Position numbers and translations under genes: made by a program
DNA from: Longimicrobium sp.
Lineage (GTDB): Bacteria > Gemmatimonadota > Gemmatimonadetes > Longimicrobiales > Longimicrobiaceae
DNA: 64,000 bases
Reading direction: 5' to 3'
NCBI GenBank assembly: GCA_036377595.1
Contig: DASUYB010000083.1
Span: 1-64,000, forward strand
The notes under the pieces: model-generated
Told to the model about the DNA's origin: nothing
Database searches by the model: none
What the model saw: the letters and a program-made list of their open reading frames with translations, nothing else
In this document: positions 34,721-43,395 of the stretch, piece after piece
Layout of the letters: the number at the start of each line of letters is the position of its first letter
How positions within the stretch are numbered: the first letter of the stretch is position 1

Positions 34721-34787
34721 CGTCATCCTGAGGCCGCCGCATCGAACCAGCGACTGGGCCGAACTCGAGCGGCCGAAGGATCTATCG
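34721..34787 (-). repeat. GATCCTTCGG...CCTCAGGATGACG repeat, copy 1
   Basis: On the minus strand this reads CGATAGATCCTTCGG, about 40 variable bases, then CCTCAGGATGACG. Copies lie at 45279-45346 and 46854-46918. The ends are conserved while the middle differs. Confidence 0.7.
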
Positions 34788-34821
34788 CCGGCCATGGTAC
34801 ACAGCCGGCGCAAATGAGGTG

Positions 34822-34980
34822 ATGATGGATTCCCAACTCCTGCAGACGCTGATCGCCGGCGCGATCGTCCTCGCCGCCGCGTTCTTCATCGGCCGCCGCG
34901 CCTGGCGCACCGTCTCCGCCGCCCGAACGCCCAAGGGAGGTGACAGCGGGTGTGGTGGGGACTGCGGGTGCGGGCATTGA
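34822..34980 (+). CDS. FeoB-associated Cys-rich membrane protein
   Basis: This 52-residue product (ATG 34822, or 51 from ATG 34825) has a single N-terminal membrane helix (LLQTLIAGAIVLAAAFFIG), a basic stretch and a glycine-cysteine tail, SGCGGDCGCGH. That layout matches the FeoB-associated Cys-rich membrane protein family, thought to assist iron transfer at FeoB. A GAGGTG site precedes the start. It lies downstream of feoB in the same orientation. A dispersed repeat sits between them, so it may be transcribed separately. Confidence 0.82.
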   Translation: MMDSQLLQTLIAGAIVLAAAFFIGRRAWRTVSAARTPKGGDSGCGGDCGCGH

Positions 34981-35206
34981 CGCGGATCGGCAATCCGGGG
35001 CGGGCCGGTATCGGGGACGGGCGGGTAAACCCGCGGCTGGAACATTGGGAAGCCCGCTGCGCGGGCTGAACTCCGGAATCGCACCATCGTGCAGTTCTCC
35101 CCTCTCCTGCGAAGCGGGGGAGGGGCCGGGGGAGGGGGCCAGCCGGGGCCGCGCAAACGCTCGCCGATCGCACCAGGATCGACCCGCCTCCATCGATCGC
35201 ACAACA
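34981..35206 (+). other. Spacer with a G-rich hairpin, no gene
   Basis: No gene is visible between the small Cys-tailed protein and the next terminator. The stretch contains CTCCCCTCTCCTGCGAAGCG followed by GGGGGAGGGGCCGGGGGAGG (about 35096-35140), a fold-back similar in style to the CAGTCGGTTTTGGGGG repeats but with a different loop. Confidence 0.4.
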
Positions 35207-35245
35207 CGAAGAGGGCCGGCATCGCGACGATGCCGGCCCTCTTCG
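35207..35245 (-). terminator. Perfect 18-bp terminator hairpin
   Basis: CGAAGAGGGCCGGCATCG 35207-35224 and CGATGCCGGCCCTCTTCG 35228-35245 pair without mismatch around CGA. It lies 40 bases beyond the stop of the minus-strand binding-protein gene and may end transcripts from both sides. Confidence 0.85.
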
Positions 35246-35285
35246 TATCTCCGTCTCGGCGACGGTGATCGGTCTTGTGCCGAAC

Positions 35286-36422
35286 CTACCGCGCGGTGAC
35301 GAGCTGGCCGTTGCGGACCACGCCGACGGCCACCTCCTTCCCCACCACGTCGCCGTTGCGGTCGAACTTGATGGTGCCCGAGACGCCCGCGAACTCGGGG
35401 TGGCTGCTCCCGATCCCCGCCACGTAGTCGCGGAGCTCCTGCCGCCCCGCGCCCGAGTGCTCGATGGCGTCCTTCAGCAGGTAGATCACGTCGTAGGTCA
35501 TCGCCCCGCGGTGGTCCGGCATCTCGCGGTAGCGCTGGCGGTAGGCGTTCACGAACTGCTGCGCCTTGTCCGCCGGCCGGTCGGGAAGGAAGGCCGAGCT
35601 CACGAACACGCCCTCCGCCACCGGCCCCCCGTCCTTCACCCCCGTCAGCCCGTCGGACCCCAGGATCGGCCCGGTGAAGCCCAGCCGCCGCGCCGCCGCG
35701 ATGATCTTCAGCCCCTCGGGCGCCTGCCCGCCGATCACCAGCGCGTCGGCGCCGCGCTGCAGCGCGCGCTGGAGGTACGGGTCCAGCGCGCCCGGCGACT
35801 CGTACACCGCGGGGAGATAGGGATCGCGCGACACCACCGCGCCGCCGTCGCGCCCGAACGCGTCGGCGAAGGTGGTCATCACCCCCTGCCCGTAGTCGTC
35901 GTTGGCGTACAGCACCGCCGCCTTGCGCCGCCCCAGCCGCACCGCCCACCGCGCCAGCGCCGGGCTGAACTCCAGGTCGGTGGGGCAGATGCGGAAGGTC
36001 CAGTCGCCCGCGTTGGTCAGCTGCGGGCTGCTCGACGCGGGGGAGATCTGCAGCACGGGCGACCCGCCCACGCTGTCGTTGTTCACCGCGTTGTAGATGC
36101 TGGCCGCCTTCAGGCTGGCCGCCGAGTTGACGTGGCCGACGACGGCCACGACCGCTGCGTTCTCGCGCAGCGCGCGGGCCACCTCGATGGCCTTCGCGGG
36201 ATCGGCGTCGTCGTCGCCGAACTCCAGGCGCACCTGCCGGCCGTCGATGCCGCCCTGGCGGTTGATCTCGTCGGCGGCCATCTGCGCGGCCAGCTTCATC
36301 GAGCGGCCGTTGGGCTTGTTCAGCGGCCCGGCGATGCCGATCACCACCTCGCCGCCGCCCTTGCCGCACCCCGCGAGCAGCAGGGCGGCGAGGGGGATAA
36401 GAACCGATTTCCGCATGTTCAT
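35286..36422 (-). CDS. Branched-chain-amino-acid-type ABC substrate-binding lipoprotein
   Basis: The 378-residue product has a lipoprotein signal ending LLLAGC. The mature domain is a type I periplasmic binding fold (LivK/Leu-Ile-Val-binding family): VVIGIAGPLNKPNGRSMKLAAQMAADEIN, a VAVVGHVNS strand, ISPASSSPQLT and the hinge region YANDDYGQGV. No permease or ATPase genes are adjacent, so it may serve a distant transporter or act as a sensor. The start is ATG 36422 or ATG 36416; neither has a clear ribosome site. It is transcribed toward a perfect terminator. Confidence 0.9.
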   Translation of the reverse strand: MNMRKSVLIPLAALLLAGCGKGGGEVVIGIAGPLNKPNGRSMKLAAQMAADEINRQGGIDGRQVRLEFGDDDADPAKAIEVARALRENAAVVAVVGHVNSAASLKAASIYNAVNNDSVGGSPVLQISPASSSPQLTNAGDWTFRICPTDLEFSPALARWAVRLGRRKAAVLYANDDYGQGVMTTFADAFGRDGGAVVSRDPYLPAVYESPGALDPYLQRALQRGADALVIGGQAPEGLKIIAAARRLGFTGPILGSDGLTGVKDGGPVAEGVFVSSAFLPDRPADKAQQFVNAYRQRYREMPDHRGAMTYDVIYLLKDAIEHSGAGRQELRDYVAGIGSSHPEFAGVSGTIKFDRNGDVVGKEVAVGVVRNGQLVTAR

Positions 36423-36523
36423 GGAGTGCGAATCAGGCCGGCGGCGACGGGAAAGGCGCGCCGGTCGTGGTGGGTCAGTGACGTGAAACTGTCGGGAATC
36501 CTGTGATCTCGATCCGGCCGGGG

Positions 36524-36919
36524 CTACGAGTCGCCGCCGATCTCCATCCTCACCTCGCCCAGCCAGGCGGGCGGCGGGAGGCGCGCGGTGCGGTAGGCGT
36601 CTTCCAGGCTGCGCACCAGCCCCTCGAGCATCGCGCGGTGGCGCGTGGGCGAAAGGTCCTGCACCAGCACGCGCAGCACCGCCAGCGCGCTGTCGCCCGT
36701 CACCCCGCGCTGCAGCCGGCCGGGGCCGTGCAGCACGTACCAGCGCTCCACCCGGCGCCGCGGGCCGCTCAGCGGCTGGCCGCCCTCCAGGAACTTCAGC
36801 AGCCCCGTCGGGCTCATCCCCACCTGTCGCGAAACGTGCCGGAGCGACGCGTCGGCGAGCGCGTCGCGCAGCGCCTGCCGGAGAACTGCGACAGAGGTGG
36901 CCGCGCTGTTCGACACCAT
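36524..36919 (-). CDS. Small helix-turn-helix regulator
   Basis: The 131-residue product has a helix-turn-helix at about residues 22-48 (ADASLRHVSRQVGMSPTGLLKFLEGG), followed by a helical C-terminal half that may bind a partner or dimerise. It fits no family I can name precisely. It is divergent from a TPR gene, and the 170-base gap between them holds a palindrome and a tandem GTCCACTT repeat. The -35 box of the divergent promoter overlaps this gene's start codon, so bound regulator could control both directions. Confidence 0.7.
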   Translation of the reverse strand: MVSNSAATSVAVLRQALRDALADASLRHVSRQVGMSPTGLLKFLEGGQPLSGPRRRVERWYVLHGPGRLQRGVTGDSALAVLRVLVQDLSPTRHRAMLEGLVRSLEDAYRTARLPPPAWLGEVRMEIGGDS

Positions 36920-36947
36920 TGACGCGGGGCTGGTGGAGAGCTATACT
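36919..36947 (+). promoter_or_regulatory. Near-consensus promoter for the TPR gene
   Basis: TTGACG (36919-36924) and TATACT (36942-36947) are separated by 17 bases, the ideal spacing for a housekeeping-type sigma factor. The TPR gene starts at 37090, leaving a leader of about 135 bases. Confidence 0.75.
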
Positions 36948-36974
36948 GTAGCTCTGTCCACTTTGTCCACTTGT
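36937..36974 (+). promoter_or_regulatory. Operator candidate: palindrome plus tandem GTCCACTT
   Basis: AGAGCTA (36937-36943) and TAGCTCT (36949-36955) form a perfect palindrome around TACTG that covers the -10 box. Directly after it, GTCCACTT occurs twice in tandem. A protein bound here would block the plus-strand promoter. Confidence 0.65.
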
Positions 36975-37089
36975 TGTGGGGGCTCGATAACAGCTTAGGA
37001 CACCCAACCGGTGCGCGTCAAGAGGAGCGCCCGGAGCCCCACCACACGGTCAATGCGCGGGCCCGCCGCGCCGTGAGACGGAGGAGAAA

Positions 37090-38721
37090 ATGGAAGCAGC
37101 CCTCGAACGCAAAGCAGCCCCCCGGGCGCGTGCCTCGCGCCGTAACGCTTCCCGCCGCTGGTGCGTGCCCCCCGCGCTGCAGCACGAGCCCGACGAGCTG
37201 CTCGAGGCGGTGCAGGTGCTGGCCGAGATCCCCACGCCGGTGGGGGTGATCCTCTGGCAGTCGGTGCGCGACGTGACGCTGTGGTCGGAGATTCCCGACG
37301 AGAACCGCGAGGAGCTGTTCACGCACGACGCGGCGCACCGGCGGCTGAGCGACCTGCTGTCGGCGGGCGCCGAGCCGGCGCTGGAGGTGTCGCTGACCAC
37401 GCTGGCCGCGCTGGTGGGCGCGCCCGGCGCCGCCAGCCCCGAGATCGTCTCCCTGGTCTGCATCCAGATCTCGCGCTGGGCCGAGGGGCGGGGGCTGTGG
37501 GGGACGGCCATGGCGTACGCGCAGGCCGCGGCGCTGGCCACGCCGCTCGATTCCAATCCCGCCCTGTTCGCGGGAAGCCTGGCGCTGCGCTGGCGGCGGA
37601 GCGCGCGCGCGGAAACGTGGCTGCGGCGGGCCATCGGGCTGGCGCGGCGCGGGCGCGAGTGGGGGGTGTACGCGGCCGCGTACGTGGAGATGGGGGCGCT
37701 GTACGCGCGCCGCGCCCAGCCGGCGCAGGCGCACCGCTTCTACGTGCAGGGGCTGCGCGCGGCGCGCCGGCACGGGCTGGTGCTGACCCGCGGCGCCGCG
37801 CTGCACGGGATGCTGCGGCTGGCGATGGAGACGGGCGCGCTGGAGGAGGGCGAGCGCTACGCGCGCGCCGCCATCCGCGCGTTCGGGCGCGGCAACCCGC
37901 GGCTCCCCGAGCTGGTGCACGATGTGGCCTACCTCTGGGTGCGGCGCGAGAACTACGTGCGCGCCATCCCTATGCTGCAGCGGCTCCTTCCCGCGCGCGT
38001 GGAGCCGGTGGAGCGCGCACTCACGCTGGCCCTCCTGGCCCGCGCCGCCGCCGGCGACGGCAACCAGCGGCTGTACCAGGAGGCGTGGCTCGACGCGTGG
38101 GCCATCATCAACCGCCGCTTCGGCGAGGAGGAGAAGCACGGCCGGGCGCTGCTGGAGCTGGCGCGCGCCTCGGCGCTCTTCCGCGACTGGGCGCACGTGG
38201 AGCAGGCGGTGCGGCTGGCCACCACGCTGGCCACGCCCGAGCCGGCGGTGGCCTCGCAGGTGGCCGAGCTCGCCACCTCGCTCCGCCGGCGCCGGCGGCG
38301 GGGCGGGCTCGCCGAGGCGCGGCTCGAGGAGCCCGTGCGCCGCGGACCCGCGCCGCGGGTGCGCCTCGACGCGGACGACGACGACGACGTGAGCGCCGAG
38401 ATCGAGCAGCTCCTGCAGGCCGAGGGCTTCGTCGCGCCCGCTGCCACGCAGACGACGGAGGAATCGGCGATCAGGGGAGACGGCGGATCTCCGCGTCCCG
38501 GGGCGGAGAACGAAGCCGGCGCGGCCGCCGGGGCGGAAGGGGATGCGGTCGTGGAGATGCGCGATTCCGTCCTCGCAGCGGACGGGGAAGCGTCACACGG
38601 GGAGATGCCGGGCGGCGAGACTGGAGCGGAAGCGGACGGCGATCCGTCGGCCGGGAGTGATGGCGATGGCGGAGACGACGAAGGCGGGCGGCCACCGGAG
38701 CCGCCCGCCACGCCCGGGTAG
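37090..38721 (+). CDS. Tetratricopeptide-repeat protein with an acidic tail
   Basis: The 543-residue product has a basic N-terminus (to residue 24) and a helical body with TPR-like pairs (about 120-400, for example RAETWLRRAIGLARRGREWGVYAAAYVEMGALYARRA). A basic linker (RRRRRRGG near 398) and an acidic, glycine-rich, disordered tail of about 125 residues follow, starting with LDADDDDDVSAEIEQLL. No signal peptide or membrane segment is seen. TPR scaffolds mediate protein contacts, and the partner is unknown. GGAGGAG precedes ATG 37090. It is divergent from a small HTH gene and driven by a near-consensus promoter. Confidence 0.82.
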   Translation: MEAALERKAAPRARASRRNASRRWCVPPALQHEPDELLEAVQVLAEIPTPVGVILWQSVRDVTLWSEIPDENREELFTHDAAHRRLSDLLSAGAEPALEVSLTTLAALVGAPGAASPEIVSLVCIQISRWAEGRGLWGTAMAYAQAAALATPLDSNPALFAGSLALRWRRSARAETWLRRAIGLARRGREWGVYAAAYVEMGALYARRAQPAQAHRFYVQGLRAARRHGLVLTRGAALHGMLRLAMETGALEEGERYARAAIRAFGRGNPRLPELVHDVAYLWVRRENYVRAIPMLQRLLPARVEPVERALTLALLARAAAGDGNQRLYQEAWLDAWAIINRRFGEEEKHGRALLELARASALFRDWAHVEQAVRLATTLATPEPAVASQVAELATSLRRRRRRGGLAEARLEEPVRRGPAPRVRLDADDDDDVSAEIEQLLQAEGFVAPAATQTTEESAIRGDGGSPRPGAENEAGAAAGAEGDAVVEMRDSVLAADGEASHGEMPGGETGAEADGDPSAGSDGDGGDDEGGRPPEPPATPG

Positions 38722-38743
38722 ATCCGCAGGCCGCCGCAGTCCG

Positions 38744-39319
38744 TCAGTCCGGGTCGTCGCATCCCTTCCGCAGCTGGTTCTTCGTGCGCTTCCACGCACC
38801 CGCGGCATCCTTGCGGTACGTCAGCCGCTGCACCCGCCGGCAGATTCCCGTGGGCCAGCTGCGCCGGTCGGTGGCGTAGCTGGTGACGGTCACGGCGATC
38901 TCCTCGTTGTCGGCCTTCACCAGGTTCAGGTGCAGCATCACCCCGTAGGCGCGGATCCAGCGGCCGCCGCTGAAGCCCGCCACCGCCTCGGGCGTGGCCG
39001 CGACCGTGCCGGTGTCCTGCAGCATGATCACGTCCTGCGGCTTCGAGATCTTCTGCGCCTGCGGCAGGCCGATGCGCGCCATCACCGTGTCGCGGTTCAG
39101 CTTCTGCTCCGCCAGCTGCCACGCGCCGCCGGCGAACGAGTTGGCGTCGATCCACAGCGGCCCCTGCGGCCGCGCGCCGCCGGAGTTCTGGCGCGCGTCC
39201 GCGTCGGCGAAGCGCACCACGTCGGGGAGGAGGGCGAAGTAGTCCTGCACGGTGTACTGGCGCCCCGAGCAGGCGGCCAGCGCCAGCAGGACCAGGGCGA
39301 ACGGTCGGACGCGCTTCAT
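38744..39319 (-). CDS. Hypothetical lipoprotein
   Basis: The 191-residue product has a short lipoprotein signal ending LLALAAC. The mature part contains no motif I recognise. It has a YTVQDYFALLPDVVRFADADARQ opening, a GFSGGRWIRAYGVMLHLNLVKADN strand region and a basic C-terminus with two cysteines (GICRRV and KGCDD) that may form a disulfide. ATG 39319 was chosen because GGAGACG lies just upstream and the signal peptide starts there. It converges on the TPR gene with only 22 bases between stops. Confidence 0.78.
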   Translation of the reverse strand: MKRVRPFALVLLALAACSGRQYTVQDYFALLPDVVRFADADARQNSGGARPQGPLWIDANSFAGGAWQLAEQKLNRDTVMARIGLPQAQKISKPQDVIMLQDTGTVAATPEAVAGFSGGRWIRAYGVMLHLNLVKADNEEIAVTVTSYATDRRSWPTGICRRVQRLTYRKDAAGAWKRTKNQLRKGCDDPD

Positions 39320-39480
39320 CACGTCTCCGGGCGTGGCACGGTGGATGAGGTTCGATTCAGCAGATACCACCTCGCGGCGGCGGACGCAACCGCTCGCCCT
39401 CCCGCCGGGCGCGCGCGGGCGATACAATCCCCCGCCCGCGAGGTGGATGGCTGACGGCGACGCAGAGAGGCGAACGCGCG

Positions 39481-39753
39481 ATGAAGTTCTGGAGACTGGC
39501 TCCGCGGCACGATACGCTCTGGTGGTGCGTGGAGGGGAAGGACCCGTGGTCGCCGCACCGCGAGCGCGCGTTCGGCTTCGTGGTGCGCGCCGACGACGCC
39601 GAGGCGGCGCGCTGGCTGGCGCACCAGGCAGGCGGGCGTGAGAACGAGACCATCGACGGCGTGGCCCCCTGGCTCGACGCCAACTACAGCACTTGCGAGG
39701 AGCTCCGCGCCGACGGCAGCGCCGAGGTGCTGCTGGTCAACTTCCGGCATTGA
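39481..39753 (+). CDS. Small hypothetical protein
   Basis: The 90-residue product is soluble, tryptophan-rich (WWCVEGKDPWSPH) and has a helix reading DDAEAARWLAHQAGG, ending in a strand LLVNFRH. It resembles small proteins that are often encoded near regulatory or toxin loci, but I cannot name a family. A GAGAGG site precedes ATG 39481. An inverted repeat follows its stop. Confidence 0.68.
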   Translation: MKFWRLAPRHDTLWWCVEGKDPWSPHRERAFGFVVRADDAEAARWLAHQAGGRENETIDGVAPWLDANYSTCEELRADGSAEVLLVNFRH

Positions 39754-39773
39754 GCCGAACATCGAAAAGCTTT

Positions 39774-39834
39774 GTCTCACGCAGAGTTAGCAGAGTCAGC
39801 AGAGGGTGCAGCTGCGGTTCTCTGCTGACTCTGC
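39774..39834 (+). repeat. CTCACGCAGAG inverted repeat, truncated copy 5
   Basis: The left arm GTCTCACGCAGAGTTAGCAG is complete. The right arm stops after CTGCTGACTCTGC and lacks the terminal GTGAGAC, being followed by GGCCG. It lies upstream of peptide gene 5. Confidence 0.82.
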
Positions 39835-39966
39835 GGCCGTTGAGCCATCTGTAATCTCCTTATCGGACATGTAATCTTAAAACTATTGCGTCCTAGGCGG
39901 AGCTTGCGCACCTTTCAGGTCCCCGCAGCGGGTCGCTGCGTTTCCAAGCCCACACAAGGAGTGAAG

Positions 39967-40200
39967 ATGCGCAAGCTGAAGCTGGACGTCGACGCGCTGA
40001 AGGTGGAGGAGTTCGCCACCGAAGGCCCCGAGGTGGCCGCGCAGGGGACCGTGCGCGGGAACGACCAGTCGTATACGTACTGCTTCTGCCCGCACACCTG
40101 GGAGGACCTGGGGTGTGAGTCCGTCTCGGAAGACGACCAGTGCGTCTGCGAGATCCACAGCTATCTCAACGAGTTCACCTGCTACCCCGGCTGCATCTGA
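39967..40200 (+). CDS. Conserved-leader peptide 5, 7 cysteines
   Basis: The 77-residue product begins RKLKLDVDALKVEEFATE and reaches QGTVRGN, then has an acidic, aromatic core with seven cysteines: YCFCPH, LGC, QCVC, TCYPGC. An AAGGAG ribosome site lies seven bases before ATG 39967. It is on the opposite strand and 12.6 kb from peptides 3 and 4, so the family is dispersed rather than one tandem array. The core is unrelated to the other four apart from being Cys-bearing. Confidence 0.8.
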   Translation: MRKLKLDVDALKVEEFATEGPEVAAQGTVRGNDQSYTYCFCPHTWEDLGCESVSEDDQCVCEIHSYLNEFTCYPGCI

Positions 40201-40375
40201 CGCGCCGGGTGTGGACGATCTCCGCTCTCCCGAACGCGTCGCCGGGGGCCCGTTCTGACGAGCATCTCCATCTCCTGAAACTCTCCTGCTGCTCCTTCCG
40301 TACGGTTGGACGCGGAGGCGGTGAGGACACCCGCCCGCCCGGGCGAATTCCTCGTCCGTCAAGAGACTTCGATCG

Positions 40376-40621
40376 ATGGCCCACTGGGGCCGGGAGATAG
40401 AGATGCTGGAGCAGATCCACGCCGACGCCGAAGACCAGCGCAAGACGCGCGTGATCATCGCCACCGGGATGGTGATCTTCGGGATGTACACGCTGGCGGC
40501 CGCCGCGCTGGGCGGCTGGAGCGCGATGGCCACGGTGGGGGTGATGGTCGGCAGCGCCGGCGCCGCCCTGCTGTCGACGGTGCGCACCCGCGCGACGTAC
40601 GCGATCAAGCGCTTCGCGTAA
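40376..40621 (+). CDS. Small two-helix membrane protein
   Basis: The 81-residue product has a charged N-terminal helix (EMLEQIHADAEDQRKTR) and two membrane helices (about 26-45 and 50-67), ending in a basic tail. ATG 40403 has a better ribosome site (GGGAG, seven bases away) than ATG 40376, giving a 72-residue alternative. I do not recognise the family. It follows peptide 5 by 175 bases and could serve it, but that is only proximity. Confidence 0.65.
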   Translation: MAHWGREIEMLEQIHADAEDQRKTRVIIATGMVIFGMYTLAAAALGGWSAMATVGVMVGSAGAALLSTVRTRATYAIKRFA

Positions 40622-40624
40622 GAG

Positions 40625-40696
40625 CAGTGCCCAGTGCAAAGTGCCCAGTGCCCAGTAGTGAGTTACTGGGCACTGGGCACTTGGTACTGGGCACTT
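40625..40696 (+). repeat. CAGTGCCCAGT long hairpin
   Basis: AAGTGCCCAGTGCCCAGTA (40639-40657) pairs perfectly over 19 bases with 40664-40682 around GTGAGT. Extra half-units AGTGCCCAGTG and ACTGGGCACTT flank it. It lies between convergent genes and could terminate both. Confidence 0.8.
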
Positions 40697-40704
40697 TCAG
40701 TTGA

Positions 40705-41760
40705 TCACACCCACGTCCGCTGGAGCGCGCCGACGCGGCCGATGCGGTCCTCGGCCAGGCGGTCCGCCGCCTTGTGCGTGGGCAGCCCCTCGGCCTCGCT
40801 CAGCTCGAACAGGCGCAGCAGCGTGCCGTAGATCTCGCCCGCCTTGCGCATCGAGCGCTCGGCCGTCCACCCGTTCAGCTCGCCGCAGACGTTGATCAGC
40901 CCGCCGGCGTTGATCACGTAGTCGGGCGCGTACAGGATGCCGCGGCGGTGCAGCTCGTCGCCGTGGCACTCGCGGGCGAGGACGTTGTTGGCCGCGCCGG
41001 CCACGATCTGTACCTTCAGCACCTTCAGCGTCTCGTCGTTGATGGTCGCCCCGAGCGCGCTGGGGGCGTAGACGTCGGCCTCCACCGCGTAGATCTCGTC
41101 GGGGCCGACCGCCGTGGCGCCGAAGTCGTGCACCACCTTCTGCACGCGCTCGGCGTCGATGTCGGTGACCACCAGGCGCGCGCCCTCGCCGGCCAGGTTC
41201 TGGCAGAGGTAGTAGCCCACGTGGCCGACGCCCTGCACGGTCACGGTGCGCCCCGCCAGGTCGTCGCTGCCGAAGCGGTGCTTCGCCGCCGCCTTGATCC
41301 CGCGGTACACGCCGTACGCCGTCACCGGCGAGGGGTCGCCCGAGCTGCCGGCGCGGCCGGTGACGTGCTCGGTCTCCATCGCCACGTATTCCATGTCGTC
41401 CACTGAGGTGCCCACGTCCTCGGCGGTGATGTAGCGCCCCTTGAGCGTTTCCACGAAGCGGCCGTGCGCGCGGAAGATCTCCTCGCGGCGCACCGTGCGG
41501 TTGTCGCCGATGATCACGCTCTTGCCGCCGCCCAGGTTCAGCCCGGCCACGGCCGCCTTGTACGTCATCCCCCGCGACAGGCGCAGCGCGTCGATCACCG
41601 CCTCGCGGTCGCTGCCGTACTGCCAGAAGCGCGTGCCGCCCAGCGCCGGCCCCAGCACGGTGTTGTGGATGGCGATGATCCCGCGGTAGCCGCACGAAGG
41701 CTCGTTGCAGAGCACCACCTGCTCGTGGCCGTGCTCGTTGATCAGCTCGAAGAGTTCCAT
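40705..41760 (-). CDS. Leucine dehydrogenase (Glu/Leu/Phe/Val family)
   Basis: This enzyme deaminates branched-chain amino acids to 2-oxo acids with NAD. The 351-residue product has the catalytic-lysine region [13 protein letters not shown] near residue 74-86, an [10 protein letters not shown] block, and the Rossmann motif GVGHVGYYL near 180. The length and these motifs fit leucine dehydrogenase better than glutamate dehydrogenase, which is larger. It lies beside acyl-CoA and hydroxyacyl-CoA dehydrogenase genes, consistent with branched-chain amino acid breakdown. Phenylalanine dehydrogenase is an alternative. Confidence 0.9.
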   Translation of the reverse strand: MELFELINEHGHEQVVLCNEPSCGYRGIIAIHNTVLGPALGGTRFWQYGSDREAVIDALRLSRGMTYKAAVAGLNLGGGKSVIIGDNRTVRREEIFRAHGRFVETLKGRYITAEDVGTSVDDMEYVAMETEHVTGRAGSSGDPSPVTAYGVYRGIKAAAKHRFGSDDLAGRTVTVQGVGHVGYYLCQNLAGEGARLVVTDIDAERVQKVVHDFGATAVGPDEIYAVEADVYAPSALGATINDETLKVLKVQIVAGAANNVLARECHGDELHRRGILYAPDYVINAGGLINVCGELNGWTAERSMRKAGEIYGTLLRLFELSEAEGLPTHKAADRLAEDRIGRVGALQRTWV

Positions 41761-41849
41761 TCCGGTCCCGTTCGTCTCGATTGCGATGTGTCGCCGGTCA
41801 TGGCCGGCGGTCTTGCTGGAGGCCCTTCGATCCCGCTCGGCGGCCCGCC

Positions 41850-42986
41850 CTACCGGTACAGCGCGCGGGCGATCACCGTCCGCTGGATCTCGCTCGTCCC
41901 CTCGTAGATCTCCGTCACCTTCGCGTCGCGGAAGAGGCGCTCCACGGGATATTCCTTCATGTAGCCGTATCCCCCGAACACCTGCACCGCCTCGGTGGTC
42001 ACGTACATGGCCGCCTCACTGGCGAAGAGCTTGGCCATGCTGGCCATCTGCACCGCGTTCTCGCCCGTGTCCTTGGCCTCCGCCGCGCGGTGAAGGAGGG
42101 CGCGGGCGGCGGAGACGCGCGTGGCCATGTTCGCCAGCTTGAACTGCATCCCCTGGAAGTCGCGGATCGCCCTGCCGAACTGCCGGCGCTCGTCCGCGTA
42201 CGCCACCGCGTGCTCGAGCGCCGCCTGCGCAATTCCCACCGCCAGCGCGGCGATCCCCAGCCGGCCGCCGTTCAGCCCCTGCAGCGCGTAGGTGAAGCCC
42301 AGCCCCGGATCGCCCAGCAGCTGGTCGTCGGGAACGAACATCTCCTGGAAGGCCACGCCCACCGTCTCCGACGCGCGCTGGCCCATCTTGTCTTCCTTCT
42401 TTCCGACGATGTAGCCCTGCGTATCGGTGGGGACGATGAAGGCGCCGATCCCCTTGGTCCCGCGGCGGTCCTCGGGCGTGTCGGTGCGCACCATGGTGAC
42501 GACCACGTCGCCGAAGCTGCCGTTGGTGACCCACGCCTTGGCGCCGTTCAGCACCCATCCCCCGTCGGCCCTGCGCGCCTGCGCGGCGAGCGAGGCGGCG
42601 TCGGAGCCGGAGTCGGGCTCGGAGAGCGAGAAGGCGCCCAGCAGCTCGCCACGCGCCATCGGCTTGAGCCAGCGCTCCTTCTGCGCCTCGGTCCCGTGCG
42701 CCAGGATCATCTGCGTGGGGAGCGAGTTGTGGACGCTCATCGCCACCGCCACGCTGGCGTCGCCGCGCGCGATCTCCTCGAGCGCGACCAGGTACGCCAT
42801 GGTGTCGAGCCCCAGCCCGTCGTGCTCCTCGGGAAGGAGCATCCCCAGGAAGCCCAGCTCGCCCAACTTGGCGACGACGTCGCGCGGGAGCTTCCCTTCA
42901 CGGTCCCACTCCTCGGCGTGCGGGCGGAGCTCGTTGTCGGCGAACTCGCGCGCGAGCTCCTGGATCTGCTGCTGTTCGGGTGTCAT
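41850..42986 (-). CDS. Acyl-CoA dehydrogenase
   Basis: The 378-residue product matches short- and branched-chain FAD-dependent acyl-CoA dehydrogenases. It has an N-terminal helical domain, [15 protein letters not shown] near 122, [11 protein letters not shown] near 150, and a C-terminal domain ending with [22 protein letters not shown] and [10 protein letters not shown], whose Glu is the expected base. It introduces the first double bond in beta-oxidation and passes electrons to ETF. ATG 42986 was chosen, with GTG 42989 directly before it. Chain-length preference cannot be read off. Confidence 0.94.
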   Translation of the reverse strand: MTPEQQQIQELAREFADNELRPHAEEWDREGKLPRDVVAKLGELGFLGMLLPEEHDGLGLDTMAYLVALEEIARGDASVAVAMSVHNSLPTQMILAHGTEAQKERWLKPMARGELLGAFSLSEPDSGSDAASLAAQARRADGGWVLNGAKAWVTNGSFGDVVVTMVRTDTPEDRRGTKGIGAFIVPTDTQGYIVGKKEDKMGQRASETVGVAFQEMFVPDDQLLGDPGLGFTYALQGLNGGRLGIAALAVGIAQAALEHAVAYADERRQFGRAIRDFQGMQFKLANMATRVSAARALLHRAAEAKDTGENAVQMASMAKLFASEAAMYVTTEAVQVFGGYGYMKEYPVERLFRDAKVTEIYEGTSEIQRTVIARALYR

Positions 42987-43025
42987 CACGTCACAGTGCG
43001 TAAGTGCGTGAGTGCGGAGGTGCGT

Positions 43026-43343
43026 TCACGCGTCGTCCCATTCGCCGCCCACGTTGGCCAGCACCTCGCAGTCGCAGTGGCCGCCGTACTCGGCCAGCCA
43101 GGGGAGCACCCGCGCCTCGTCCATCCCCCGCGACCGCAGGAACGCGCGCGTGTGGCGGAGCGTCTGGTCGCAGCCGCCCTCCAGCGCTTCGTCGAGCGCG
43201 TCGAACAGGCCACGCAGGTCGCCGTGCGAGACCGGCATCGCCGCCTCGCGCGCGGCGCGCTCCCCCTGTTTCCACGCGCGCAGCCTGGCCCTGCGCTCCG
43301 GGGCCTTCCGCGATATCTGGCCGTCCCCAGGTGATTTGCTCAA
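43026..43343 (-). CDS. DUF2695 protein
   Basis: The 105-residue product contains the DUF2695 pattern: LFDALDEALEGGCDQTLRHTRAFL, a central WLAEYGGHCDCEVLANV and an acidic end. The cysteines in GCD and HCDCEV are conserved in this family of unknown function. An N-terminal basic helix (RARLRAWKQGERAARE) belongs to the family too, favouring TTG 43343 over the internal ATG 43238. It lies between the acyl-CoA dehydrogenase and a duplicated hypothetical gene. Confidence 0.8.
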   Translation of the reverse strand: MSKSPGDGQISRKAPERRARLRAWKQGERAAREAAMPVSHGDLRGLFDALDEALEGGCDQTLRHTRAFLRSRGMDEARVLPWLAEYGGHCDCEVLANVGGEWDDA

Positions 43344-43395
43344 CCACTGGACAAAATCGGCGTGGACGACGGGCGAGGCCGTTCGTCCGCGCGTC

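Noticed and set aside
32019-34742. 907-residue minus-strand frame over feoB
   Set aside because: It is an antisense shadow with no domains, while feoB is unmistakable on the other strand.
39841-39966. A promoter for peptide 5
   Set aside because: TAATCT and TTGAGC elements exist, but their spacing is wrong for a pair, so no promoter is claimed.
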